This document shows, piece by piece, positions 1 to 11,123 of a stretch of DNA of 64,000 nucleotides; position 1 is the stretch's first letter, and the number at the start of each line of letters is the position of its first letter. The translations under genes and the position numbers were made by a program. This DNA is from Scilla litardierei (lineage: Eukaryota; Streptophyta; Magnoliopsida; Asparagales; Asparagaceae), in the NCBI GenBank assembly GCA_030789695.1, contig CM061140.1:172880319-172944318 (forward strand), read 5' to 3'. Under the pieces are notes generated by a model that ran no database searches, was not told where the DNA came from, and saw only the letters and a list, made by a program, of their open reading frames with translations.

Positions 1-1738
1 CTTGATATTGATATTTTTCTATTGAGCGTCCTTAGGTTTAGATCTTATAGATTAAACGAGTGCGAACGTCATCTTTGGCGTCTTGAGAGGAGAGCACACC
101 TCTTTTGTGCTCAAATATCTTGTTATTTCTACTATTATTTCAATAAAAATCATATCTTTTGTTGGTTAACAGTGAGATCTGATGGCAGTGGATGCTTGGG
201 GTTCAAGGCATGGGGATGAGACGATGTGACTACAGCGGTCGGTCGGTGAGATTTTTGTCGATGGAAATTATGAGGAAACGGGCGGTCGGGTGAAAGTGTG
301 TATGATCAAGAGGTTTCGCCTAAAGTGAGGGAGTGCGGGTCACGAGGGGAAAGGCTCTGGGTGGGAAAATTTAAAGGGTAGCGGGGATTGGGCCATGGGC
401 CACGGGCTGGGGAAAGAAGGAAGAAAGAAAAGGAAATAGAAAGGAAATGGGACGGGCTTGGCGAGCTGCGAGAGGAAAGAGAAAGAATAAGAAAAAGGAA
501 AGAAAAACTAGAAATAATATATTTAAATTGCAAAAAATTTCCCAATAATTTGAGGTCATTACACTAGGTTTTAACGAAAACCAAAAAGTTTCAGCTATTC
601 TGTACCAGTTTCATTAGAAATCGGTATGAAAGAAGCTTCGAAACTTCGCTTCGGTCAACGAACCCTTAAAAGTTCAAAAATGAAAATTGGCCAGACCCCC
701 CCAAAAAAAATTGAGGATGATTCAATGAAACCTAGAACATTCTTTAAACGAACGTAGTAACAATCTGAAATCAACAAATCTTCTTACAAAATTAAAAAAA
801 GCAATCAAGTGTGCATGTGCGAGAAAGAGCAAAAACTTACATGTACCATTAGATGCTTGTTAATAGTTAGAGGCCTCGCAGCGTTGGTGATTACTATCAT
901 GAATCCTGCTAATGCTCCAACAAAAGGATGAATAGATAGAGAAGTGATTATTAGGGTTGGGTTGGGTCATTGCTATCGATTGACATCGATGACATTACAT
1001 CGGCTTGACACTGGCATGCACCCCTCGATTTGCCTCAAGCTCGATCGAAAGAAAAGGGAAAAGGGATAATTTAAAAGATTAATTTTAGGTTTTAATTAGA
1101 AGCGGGATATGTCAGATCCACTTCTAATTAACTTAGACCTATTTCTAGAAAGGGGTCTAAGTTAAACCGTAGTAAGGTAATTAAAAATGTGTGCGACCGG
1201 ACATGAGCATAACCATATCCTCTCGCATTCTCCCATTTCTCTGTCGTTCTCGAGCTTGGGACAACGGCTAAGAGGCAATGATGACTTAGAAAAGTGATGA
1301 CGTCAAAGGTGATGGAGGTGAAGATGGTAGAGGAAATGGGTGATAATGATAGAGAGGATCAATGGCAGCAAAGGCAACGAAGGCAAAGACTACGTAGGAG
1401 AGGGACAAAAATAATAGAGAGAAGAGGGATGATGACGGTAACGGATGTAGCTAAAGATAGTGAAGATGAGCCATGACGGTGCCGAAAGCGGCAAAAATGG
1501 TAAAGGGTTTGAAATCAAAACCAAGAATAAACAAATGAAACTACCAAAATGAGCGAAAACCACATTTTCTAGAAGATCCTAATCCAACACCAAAACCGAG
1601 GTCCCAAGGCATGGTTAACACAGACATGAAGTTGACTATATGAAAATTCTCTATTCGGTTGCTCGATTCATTTCTATTCGGGTTTATCTTATCTCTGACA
1701 GTTAATTAACAATGGTCCGTGTACTGATTGGATGTGAA
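1..1738. other. Intergenic DNA, no gene recognised
   Basis: No reading frame here resembles a known protein. The first ~220 bases hold an AATAAAA-like poly(A) signal near 142 and read like the tail of an old LTR or transcript end. Positions 400-510 are purine-rich. A pair of overlapping hairpins (1092-1165) is listed separately. The stretch ends at the target site of the gypsy element. Confidence 0.6.
1092..1165. repeat. Two overlapping inverted repeats (alternative hairpins)
   Basis: The 11-base arm at 1092-1102 is the exact reverse complement of 1121-1131. The 12-base arm at 1128-1139 is the exact reverse complement of 1154-1165. The arms share 1128-1131, so both stems cannot form fully at once. 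This is probably the remains of a small inverted-repeat transposon; no function is shown. Confidence 0.7.
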
Positions 1739-1743
1739 AATAC

Positions 1744-2157
1744 TGATGCGGACCCGAGCCCGCACCCGGTTTCCCCAGAGGCCGGCGGCTACCTAGGGGG
1801 ACCCACCCACCTTTAGTCACTTACGTGCGCCGTAGGAGGCGCGGTAGCACGTAGGAGGGTTAGTTAGGGGTATTCTAGTCATTTTAGACTAGATTAGTAA
1901 TTCCCCACTTTTCTATAAATTAGGGCTAGCCATCTTTATTTTATTGGATGCGTGATTTGTGAAGAAACTCTTTAGGCATCATTGAGAAGGTTTTTAGGCT
2001 TTGATCCGACATCCAAAGCTAGGAGGTAGGGTTTCGTCTCGAAGGAAACTCAAACTATTTGTAGTTCTTCGCATTTCATATCTATAAAAATCTTCTTTTT
2101 ACATTTTTCCACTTTAAAATATATCGATTTGATTGATTCGATCCCCGGATCGTATCA
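1744..2157 (+). repeat. 5' LTR of gypsy element
   Basis: Begins TGATGCGG and ends ATCGTATCA, giving canonical TG...CA ends. A TATA-like box (CTATAAAT) sits at 1913-1920. It matches 7508-7922 almost base for base. Confidence 0.95.
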
Positions 2158-2160
2158 AAT

Positions 2161-2174
2161 TGGTATCAGAGCTC
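2161..2174 (+). promoter_or_regulatory. Primer-binding site, initiator tRNA-Met type
   Basis: TGGTATCAGAGCTC lies three bases after the 5' LTR and is complementary to the 3' end of plant initiator tRNA-Met. This is the usual minus-strand primer of chromoviruses. Confidence 0.9.
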
Positions 2175-2183
2175 TAGATCCAA

Positions 2184-4703
2184 ATGGCGGCAAGTACTCG
2201 ATCTAAGGCGGATGCGATCGAAGAGAAGATTCAAGGGCTACGGGAGGATCTCAATCGGGAGATCGAAGAGAGGTTCGAAGGATTGAAGAAAACGATGGGG
2301 GATTCACTCAAGGATTACGCCCATTCACAAGAAGACATCCAAACCGAACTTCGGGGGATGAGGACGGATGCCGCGCAACAAGGACGAGATCTCCGAGAAT
2401 TGAAGGGGATGATTCAAACCCTCACGGTGGCGAAAGGGGGAGATCGAGGCAAGGGGGTCCAAGAAGGGGGGATTCTACCCTAGAATCAGCCCCCATCGGA
2501 TTTCCAACGCAAGACGACCACCCGAGGGAGCAAGGAGGGCCGGCGGGGCCATCCCTAGGGTCGCGCGAGTCAGCTTGGGCGTCGGCAGACCCGCGCGGGT
2601 CTGGGGAGGCATCGACAGGCCCGCCTGGGCCTGTCAGGGCCTCGGCGGCCCAGCCGGGGCCTTCCCAGGCCTGGGTGAGGCCGCCAGGCCCCCTACAGCC
2701 ACCGGCGCACCCCTCCGAGGGCTTGGAACACCTGGCGAACCCCGGAGGGGGACTGGAGCTGCCGGTGGGCCCCTACGGGGGCGGGGAGCCATCGGCACCC
2801 CCATCCGGGGGTGCGAACAGGCCGCAGGGCCTGTTCCGAGTGTCGACAGGCCCTGGAGGCTTCGCAGAGGCGGCGGCACCCCCTTTCGGGGGTGCGGGAG
2901 GCTCGGCGACCCCAGGCGGGGGTCCGACTTGGTCGGCAGGCCATTCTGGGGGGCCGACGAGTAGGACCGGGCCATTCGGGGGCCCGATGACGACGTCCCA
3001 ACCCTTTTGGGGTGTGGCGGGGTTCGTACCCCACTCCGGGGGAACTTCGGGGATGGCGGGAGGCGGATGGGCCTCGGGAGCAGCTATTGGGGCCCCGGCG
3101 GGCCAGTTTTGGAGAGCAGAGACCCTTACGCCTGGGCCGAGGCCCAATTTTGCACGACCACCAGAGTTTCCAGGGCACTACTACCAGCCCGAGGCGTGGG
3201 AGAGACCTGCATGGCCAGAGGAGCCGTACGGAGCTGACGGGGGAGGCCCGAGGGAGGCTCGGGGTGGCGAGATGGTCCGGGGTGGTGACCGAGGCGGAGA
3301 TAGGGGGCAGCTAGGCGACATCAACGCAGATCGGCGGTTGATGAAGCTGAAGATGCCGACCTTTGACAGCACCGACCCTGATGTGTGGATATACCGAGCG
3401 GAGAGGTATTTCCAGGTGATGGGTCTGACGGAGCAGGAGGTCCTGAAGGCCATCGGGATCTACTTTGAGGGGAAGGCTCTGGCCTGGTACCGGTGGAAGA
3501 TAGCACGATCCCCCTTTCGGACCTGGGAGGAGTTGTCAGCGATGATCGTGGATCGATTCCAGGAGACGGCAGGGGGGATTTCTACGAGCAGCTGTCGGCC
3601 CTGAGGCAGGAGGGGACAGTGAGAGACTATGTAGAGAGATTTGAGATGCTGAATAGCCGGGTGAAGGTGGTTACTGACGAGGTGATGATCGGGAACTTCA
3701 TGAGGGGGCTGAAACCGTCGATACGAGCTGAGTTACGGATGCAGAGCCCGGCTACCTTGGAGGACGTCCTTCGCTTAGCACATAAAGCGGAGGAGAGGCA
3801 CACAGAGGAGAGGCGGATACGGGGCGCTTGGGGGCACAGAGTTCCCGCCCTACTCCACCATCCACGAAACCGAGACCACCTGCGCCCGTTCCCGAGACGC
3901 GAGGAGAGGGCCGCCCAGCTACCCTGGGGCGACGGATGACGGAGGCCGAGGTGAGGGAGAAGAGAGCCAAGGGGTTGTGCTTCCGTTGCGACGAGAAGTT
4001 CACCCCGGGGCACAAGTGTGCGAGCCGCCTACTGCAGATCACCATGGTGCCCGACGAGGAGGGGTACGTGGGTGATGAGGAGGAGTTCGAGGTGGAGCAG
4101 GAGACGCCAGTAGAGGAGGAGAAGTCTCACCTAGACTTCGCGGAGGTGTCCCTAAACTCTGTGGTGGGGTTCACTCCAAACCACACCATGAAGTTGACGG
4201 GGCAGCTAGGAGACACGGTGGTGACGGTGCTGATCCACAGTGGGGCCACCCACAACTTCATCTCCAGCCGGATAGTGGAGAGACATGGGCTGCAGCTGAG
4301 TACGCAGGAGAAGTTTACCGTGCTGCTGGGGACAGTGAAGATGGAGGAGAACAATGGGCTCTACAAGGGTATGTGCCTGACCTTGCAGGGAGTACAGATC
4401 ATGGAGGATTTCCTACCCCTGGAGCTGTGCAATGTTGACATCATCCTGGGTGTACAATGGCTGAAGAAACTGGGGGACATGCAGGTGAATTGGAAGCGAC
4501 TCAGGATGGAGTTCGAGGAGGGAGAGCGGACAGTGGTGCTCACTGGGGACCCGACCCTATGTTTATCGATGGTGGCCTTCAAGGCCATCACTCGAGCCTT
4601 ACGGAGAGAGGGGGAGGGGTGCTTGGTGGAGTGCCGATTAGCAGGGGCAGAGCAGGAGCCGCAGGCAGGGGTTCCCGAGGAGGTGGAGCAGGTGTTGGGA
4701 TAG
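2184..4703 (+). pseudogene. Broken gag and protease region of gypsy element
   Basis: The first ATG after the primer site (2184) opens a 99-codon frame rich in charged residues that ends in TAG at 2481. Gag then continues in a second frame (to 3604), a third (3493-3939), and back to the first (3828-4703). The breaks near 3572 and 3831 fall on runs of G. The N-terminal half is extremely Gly/Pro-rich (about 2560-3060). The core resembles the plant gypsy capsid domain, with a WYRWK motif near 3485. A zinc knuckle (CFRCDEKFTPGHKC) lies at about 3979-4020. The protease triplet that should read D-S/T-G is H-S-G at 4236-4244, so the catalytic aspartate is lost. The last frame closes with TAG at 4701, inside what is normally one polyprotein. 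Confidence 0.88.
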
Positions 4704-7510
4704 TACCAGGAGGTCTTTCAGGACCCACAGGGGCTACCGCCAGAGAGAGGGCACGAGCATGCGATAGTCCTGAGGGATGGCGCTGCACCGGTGAGTGTGC
4801 GTCCTTACCGCTACCCCCACGTGCAGAAGGATGAGATTGAGCGGATGGTCGGGGAGATGTTACAGGCGGGGGTGATACAGCCCAGCGTTAGCCCATTTTC
4901 GAGCCCGGTCCTTTTGATGAAGAAGAAGGACGGGAGTTGGCGCTTCTGTGTAGACTACCGGGCACTGAACAAGGAGACAGTGGCTGACAGGTTTCCTATC
5001 CCTGTCATAGACGAGCTGCTAGATGAGCTGCATGGAGCAGTGGTGTTCTCCAAGATTGATCTGAAGGCGGGGTATCACCAGATCCTGATGAGGCCAGAGG
5101 ATGTGCCGAAGACAGCATTTCGTACCCACGAGGGCCACTATGAGTTTCTCGTCATGCCGTTTGGCTTGACGAATGCTCCTTCTACATTCCAGGCGTTGAT
5201 GAACGACGTCTTCCGGCCGTTCCTGAGGAGATTCATACTCGTCTTCTTCGACGATATTCTGGTCTACAGCAGGACTATGGGGGAGCAGGTGGGCCATTTG
5301 GAGGTGGTGTTTCGAGAGTTACTGAGGCATCAGCTGTATGCCAACCGAAAGAAGTGCAGTTTCGGTCAGAGGCAGATAGAGTACTTGGGACATGTGGTGT
5401 CGGCCGCCGGGGTAGCAGCAGATCGGGCGAAGATAGAGGCGATGTTAGACTGGCCGGTACCCACCACTCTGAGGGCACTACGAGGATTTCTCGGGCTGAC
5501 AGGTTACTACCGGAAATTCGTGAGGGGGTACAGCACCATTGCAGGGCCACTGACAGATCAGCTGAAGAAGGATGGGTTCCAGTGGGGAGAGGCAGCGGCC
5601 AAGGCCTTTGAGGCCTTGAAGGAGGCGATGACCACATCACCAGTCTTGGCGTTGCCTGACTTCAGCATCACATTTGTGGTGGAGACTGATGCGTCAGGAG
5701 TAGGATTGGGGGCGGTCCTTATGCAGCTAGGGAGGCCGATAGCCTACTTCAGCCAGGTGCTTTCAGCTAGAGCACGGCTGAAGTCTGTATACGAGAGGGA
5801 ACTGATGGCTATTGTGTTGGCGATCCAGAAGTGGCGGCCGTATCTGATGGGCAGGGAGTTCGTGGTCAGGACCGACCAGCGCAGTTTGAAGTATCTATTG
5901 GAGCAGAGGTTGGTGACAGAGGAGCACCAGCGCTGGCTATCCAAGCTGGTGGGGTACAGATTCGTCATTGAGTACAGGCCGGGATTGGAGAATAAGGCGG
6001 CAGACGCCTTATCACGCAGAGAGGAGGGGGTGCACTTGAGAGCACTCTCGTTGCCGGTCTGGATAGACAGTGAGCCCATGTTGCAGGAGGCCGAGGCCGA
6101 TCCGGAGTTGAGACTGATTCGTGAGCAGCTGCAGGGAGGCGGGGAGGCCCCGCAGGGTTACTCACTAGAGGGTCGGAGGCTATTATATCAGGGGCGGTTG
6201 GTATTGCCGCTGGCGTCCACCTTCATACCCGCATTATTTCAGGAGTTCCACAGTTCGGTGGTTGGTGGACATTCCGGGGTGCAGCAGACGTATATGAGAA
6301 TGTCCCGAGAGGTTTACTGGCCTGGTATGCGGAGAGCGATAGCACATTTGGTTGCTGCTTGTGACGTGTGCCAGCGTCACAAGTACATGGCCATGGCGCC
6401 AGCCGGACTTTTGCAGCCCTTAGCACTCCCGGAGCGGGTCTGGGAGGAGGTGACGATGGATTTCATAGACGGGCTACCCAGGTCAGAGGGGTACTCCGTG
6501 ATTTTTGTTGTGGTGGATAGGTTGAGCAAGTACGCCCATTTTATACCGCTGAAACATCCGTACACGGCTGTTTCAGTGGCTGCAGCCTTCACCAGAGAGG
6601 CATACGGTTACATGGGATCCCAGCCTCCATCGTCACCGACAGAGATCAGGTTTTCCTGAGTGGGTTTTGGCGGGAGATATTTCGTGTCCAGGGTACAGTG
6701 CTGAAGAGAAGTACCGCATATTACCCTCAGACCGACGGGCAGACGGAGATAGTGAACCGCAGCATCGAGACATATCTGCGGTGCTTCGCGTTGGAGACAC
6801 CACGACAGTGGTATCGGTGGTTAGCTTGGGCGGAGTATTGGTACAATACTTCGTACCACTCAGCAGCAGGTACGACCCCCTTTCGGGTACTATATGACAG
6901 GGACCCACCAGAGCTACTTCGATTTGGGGAACGACAGACACCTGTCTCCCAGGTAGAGGACTATATGAGGGAGCGGGAGAGCATTATGGAGGAGCTGAAG
7001 AAGCATTTGTTACGAGCTCAGCAGGTGATGAAGGCCAGGGCGGATGGGCATCGGCGGGATGTGCACTTCCAGGAGGGTGACATGGTCTATCTGAAGCTGA
7101 GACCTTACCGACAGAGATCGCTAGCGAGGAGGCTGAACGAGAAGCTATCAGCGAGATTCTATGGGCCTTTTGAGATTGCGGCCAAGATTGGCCAGGTGGC
7201 TTACCGGCTGAGGTTGCCATCGACTGCGACGATACACCCGGTTTTTCATGTGTCGCAGCTTCGACGAGCCATCGGGGAGCAGACGATGTCCTCTACCCTA
7301 CCGCCTACGCTTACTGAGGAGATGGAGGTGATGCTGGAGCCACTGGAGGTTCGGGCTGTTCGTCAGGGACCGCACGGGCAGAGGGAGGTGCTGATACACT
7401 GGGCCGGGCTACCAGATTGTGATGCGACATGGGAGGCCTATAGAGTGATCCAGGAGCAGTTTCCCCACTTCCACCTTGAGGACAAGGTGGCTCTTTTGGG
7501 GGGGTATTGA
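4704..7510 (+). pseudogene. Broken pol: RT, RNase H, integrase, chromodomain
   Basis: This frame continues directly past the TAG at 4701. Reverse transcriptase motifs are present, including the FDD catalytic box (FFDDILVYS, about 5243-5269). The RNase H start ETDASG lies near 5684. The integrase zinc finger (H...H...C..C) spans about 6245-6380, and the first catalytic Asp follows in TMDFIDGLP near 6455. Around 6605-6620 the frame shifts and the open frame ends with TGA at 6657. The remaining integrase, including the DGQTE glutamate, lies in another frame (6698-7510). A chromodomain-like tail with paired Trp residues (IHWAGLP, TWEAY) follows. The stop codon is the first TGA of the 3' LTR. All catalytic residues I could inspect in RT and integrase are intact, so the defects are frame breaks rather than long decay. 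Confidence 0.92.
7494..7507 (+). promoter_or_regulatory. Polypurine tract of gypsy element
   Basis: A T4G7 run followed by TAT lies directly before the 3' LTR. It is the expected plus-strand primer and also encodes the last residues of pol. Confidence 0.8.
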
Positions 7511-7922
7511 TGCGGACCCGAGCCCGCACCCGGTTTCCCCAGAGGCCGGCGGCTACCTAGGGGGGACCCACCCACCTTTAGTCACTTACGTGCGCCGTAG
7601 GAGGCGCGGTAGCACGTAGGAGGGTTAGTTAGGGGTATTCTAGTCATTTTAGACTAGATTAGTAATTCCCCACTTTTCTATAAATTAGGGCTAGCCGTCT
7701 TTATTTTATTGGATGCTTGATTTGTGAAGAAACTCTTTAGGCATCATTGAGAAGGTTTTTAGGCTTTGATCCGACATCCAAAGCTAGGAGATAGGGTTTC
7801 GTCTCAAAGGAAACTCAAACTATTTGTAGTTTTTCGCATTTCATATCTATAAAAATCCTCTTTTTACATTTTTCCACTTTAAAATATATCGATTTGATTG
7901 ATTCAATCCCCGGATCGTATCA
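7508..7922 (+). repeat. 3' LTR of gypsy element
   Basis: 415 bp, with TGATGCGG and ATCGTATCA ends and a TATA-like box at 7678-7685. It carries one extra G in a G-run and about seven substitutions against the 5' LTR. Confidence 0.95.
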
Positions 7923-7927
7923 AATAC

Positions 7928-10295
7928 ACTCTTATATTGTGATCTAAAAGACATGAACATTGAACAGCCTACTGGCATGTTGCTTAGAGTGAGGATATGA
8001 CCTGTATGCTCAATTAATGATACCATGTCAGAATAGGATAAGATTGAGAGGGGACCATTATTAATGCAATAGGTAAAGTCATAAATTAGTAATTAAAATC
8101 ATATCTAATACAAAAGCTTAAGTTAAGGAGTAGATGCTTAATTACTAATTTATGAACATCAACTTCTTTCTATTATTCTAGTGTGAGACTATCATTCTCA
8201 ACAACTCTTTCAAACTCCACCGTGAGTCTGGACCTTTTTTCATTACATTAAGGGGTTAGAAAGAAATCATTGGGTCATTATGAGACAGGATCATGGGTTC
8301 GGCTCGGATACCATATTAAAATTAAAGATTTAAACGAAAAGAAAGAATTAATCTCCCCTACACTTTGTTTATATATATGAATAAGAAAGGGTATGAATAC
8401 ACAATGGTTGTGTCTACAAAAGCCCAAATAACCAAATACATTAAATACATAATTACTACATAAATCTTCTCATTCATAATAACCGACAATGGTGGTAGCA
8501 GTACCAGTCGCTCCATCGATGACAATGGATGATGTGCACATGGTGATAGAGTCAGCAATAAATATAAGAAGGGAAGAAAAAAATAAAGAGTCCAGTGGCA
8601 TTTTGGAAAAATAAGAAATTTAATTATGGGGTTATACAAAACACATCTTTCACAAGAGAATCACATTCTTATAACAGGAGAAAATATGACACAATTGAGA
8701 ATCCACATTTTTTAGAATGTTAAATTAAGATTATACAAGTATTAGAATCATCCCGCAAATAATACATTCTCAAACAAATTGTACTCACCAAATTTGAGCT
8801 GAGATTATATAACTTCCATGCTTCTAAAGAGATTCTCCCTTTTGTGCCGCATGGAGCTACTGTTCATTTTCTCCTTCTTCTTCATCTTAGCTTTCATCCT
8901 AAAAATTTGGGTCGGCTTCATGGACTTAATAGAGTGAGAGACGTAATAAATCTTTAAAATGCCTTATTTGGTAGGTTAGGATGTAAATAAATCTTTAAAA
9001 TGCATTATTTTCTATTATATTCCAAACTAGGTAAATCATGATAAATGGCATGGAACACAAAGGTGCCATATAATTAGGTGGGCGAGGACGAACTCTACAT
9101 TCATTCATGTGGAACAATAAAGCACTATAATTTTTCTAATTCACAACATGGCATAAGTTTAATGACTTCATCTCCAACTTTTGGGGTCATTCACATAGAT
9201 CCTTTCTTCTTTCCAACTTGTCTGGCAGCCATCTCCTGGTTAAAAACCACACCTCACAAGATAGGCTATTAAAAATCATGTAACCTTCTCTTATTATGAA
9301 ATTTCAAACCACAATAATAGTTATTCCCTTTCTCTTATATACTTAAGATTTGCATTCTTTCTAAATTTATCTCCAGTAATGTTTGGATTAAGTAGCATCA
9401 CATGATACCCTGTCAATTTAAACCACTAGGTATAAAACACATCCAACAATAAGAAGGCTTCTCTCCCAATATCTGGGGTTAGTTACCCGAAATCCGTTTC
9501 TTCTCGTTAACATGTTAAAGGCCACGTCCTTGGCTAAATTAACGATGAGCATTTCCCTTTTCATTGCTTTCCTCCATGCTGTCTATTTAGGCCCATCTCT
9601 AGTCCTATTAATTTCATTATCCGTGACCCTCCCACTTTTCCAAATGCTTGTACATGTTCAATGCATCTTAATTGGTTTTCCTCATTTTACGCTCGACGGG
9701 AGCTACCTCTAGCTTCTTCTGCATGCACTCAGTTGATGTTAAATTTTTCTTCCAATCGACTGGTTGAACATAACGGGAAAATAACCAGTTGCATTGCAAA
9801 GTACATACACATGTATCCACTGAATTAAACGATGCTAGAGCTTCATGAAATGAAGGAGCAGGTGCATTCATGAATTTTGCGAAAAAAAAATCACCACTTG
9901 CAAATATTAGGGTAAATCCCCAAATCAAATTCTTACATATTCTCTTATCTGTCCTATAAGAAAACTCCTTTAAGATGATATTTGCCACCCTACATGCTCA
10001 TTTTGTATCCTATCTCATAGCATATTGCCACAGATACATACAACATTCTCGCTTCTTATGCACCAATTGTTTTTACATGTTTTTAAATGCCAAACATTCT
10101 ACCCCCTTAAAGAATTTCTGATCATGTAGTTGTCTTTAGAACTACTCCTTTAAGGATTGGGTATTTTATCATCACACAGATGCAGACCGTATATCTAATT
10201 TATGGTTAACTTCGTATACAAATGAAAACATAGTACAAGAAGATATATCCCCAAAAAATTGCATTCATCTCTCCCACCTCCAATTGCATCCCCCC

Positions 10296-10331
<36 letters not shown>

Positions 10332-11011
10332 CTCTTTCATAACTGAAAGGCCACATAACTCAATCCCATAAAGTTTCATTTTGAGTAGAAACAAGAAGGT
10401 TGAAGAAACTGGTAGAAAAGCTTTGGCATTTTATCTTCATCAAAAAAATTAGATTTCTTCAATTGTGTACTAGCTATCTTGTTGCTGGCACAATCTGTTT
10501 TGTGTAATCTTAGGAAATACGATCCCTTATTACATAAAACCAATGGTCTGCCAAGTATCCACTGATGACACCAAGTCCAACACCATATTTTGCGTGGGAG
10601 GCGTGTTATCTGTTGTATTAAAGTACCTAAAAACGTACCATGCACTTAAGCATACAAAAAATGAAAGGCCATGATTTGCAGAGTAGTTTTAGTTCAACAA
10701 TTGCATGGATATATAGAGGGCCCCCATTATATTAACCCTCTTCAAACAGGTCTATTTAAAACTAAATTATGGTGAAAGTTAGTATCAGAAAGCAAGGGAT
10801 TTGATAAAACATCTATGTCACCAAATAATAATAATGCAAAGAATTGTTTAAATATGAATCGGAATCCTTTAGAGAACATAAGGATGCCCGATGGTTAAGT
10901 TCTTCTAAAATTCTGCCAAGCAAAATAAGTCCAATTGGGAATTCTGATATAACCAAGCCTACGAAAGTCAGATGTCAAAGGAAATTTTATGAGAAAAGCA
11001 ATGGGCGGTAC
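7928..11011. other. Non-coding stretch below the channel gene; old retroelement traces
   Basis: No recognisable coding exon was found. In particular I searched by eye for the C-linker and cyclic nucleotide-binding exons of the channel gene and did not find them. At about 8301-8317, GGCTCGGATACCATATT is the reverse complement of a degenerate tRNA-Met primer site, so a decayed minus-strand LTR element probably lies around it. Short open frames (for example 9668-9988, minus) show no family resemblance. Confidence 0.5.
10291..10330. repeat. Poly-C tract
   Basis: Forty bases of C with one A at 10296; the uninterrupted run is 34 C (10297-10330). It is unusually long for a plant mononucleotide run and prone to length error in sequencing. 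Confidence 0.95.
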
Positions 11012-11123
11012 CTGCATATTCCCAATCAGGTGCGAGAATAGAACAAGACCCATGAGAGATATAATAATAGCAAATGCCAATTCCCAAACCCAAGTGGTTG
11101 TCATTAGGTTCTGTCCATAAGAA
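11012..11123 (-). CDS. CNGC exon 4 (selectivity filter and S6)
   Basis: 112 bp with acceptor CAG at 11126-11124 and donor GT at 11011-11010. It supplies the last base of the Ser codon split in exon 3, then SYGQNL and the S6 helix ending [10 protein letters not shown]. It lies only 336 bp from the end of the copia element inserted in intron 3. No further exon is recognised to the left. Confidence 0.88.

Larger units (their letters stand above)
1739..7927 (+). mobile_element. Ty3/gypsy chromovirus-type LTR retrotransposon with 5-bp target duplication
   Basis: The element runs from 1744 to 7922 and is flanked by the direct repeat AATAC (1739-1743 and 7923-7927). It has two LTRs of 414 and 415 bp, an initiator tRNA-Met primer site at 2161, a polypurine tract at 7494-7504, and gag, protease, RT, RNase H, integrase and chromodomain segments in that order. 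The LTRs differ by about seven substitutions and one indel, so the insertion is young. Despite this, the coding region has several frame breaks, an in-frame TAG and a changed protease active site, so this copy cannot be autonomous as read. Integrase before a C-terminal chromodomain, together with the CX2C...H...C knuckle, is typical of plant chromoviruses; I do not assign a lineage. Confidence 0.95.

Noticed and set aside
2575..3314. Overlapping Gly/Pro/Arg-rich frames on both strands inside gypsy gag
   Set aside because: GC-rich dyad repeats keep several phases open. Only the phase joining the capsid domain is credible.
9668..9988. 106-codon minus frame considered as a downstream CNGC exon
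   Set aside because: No C-linker or nucleotide-binding motifs (no RRHLC, GEELL or similar), and no splice sites in matching phase recognised.
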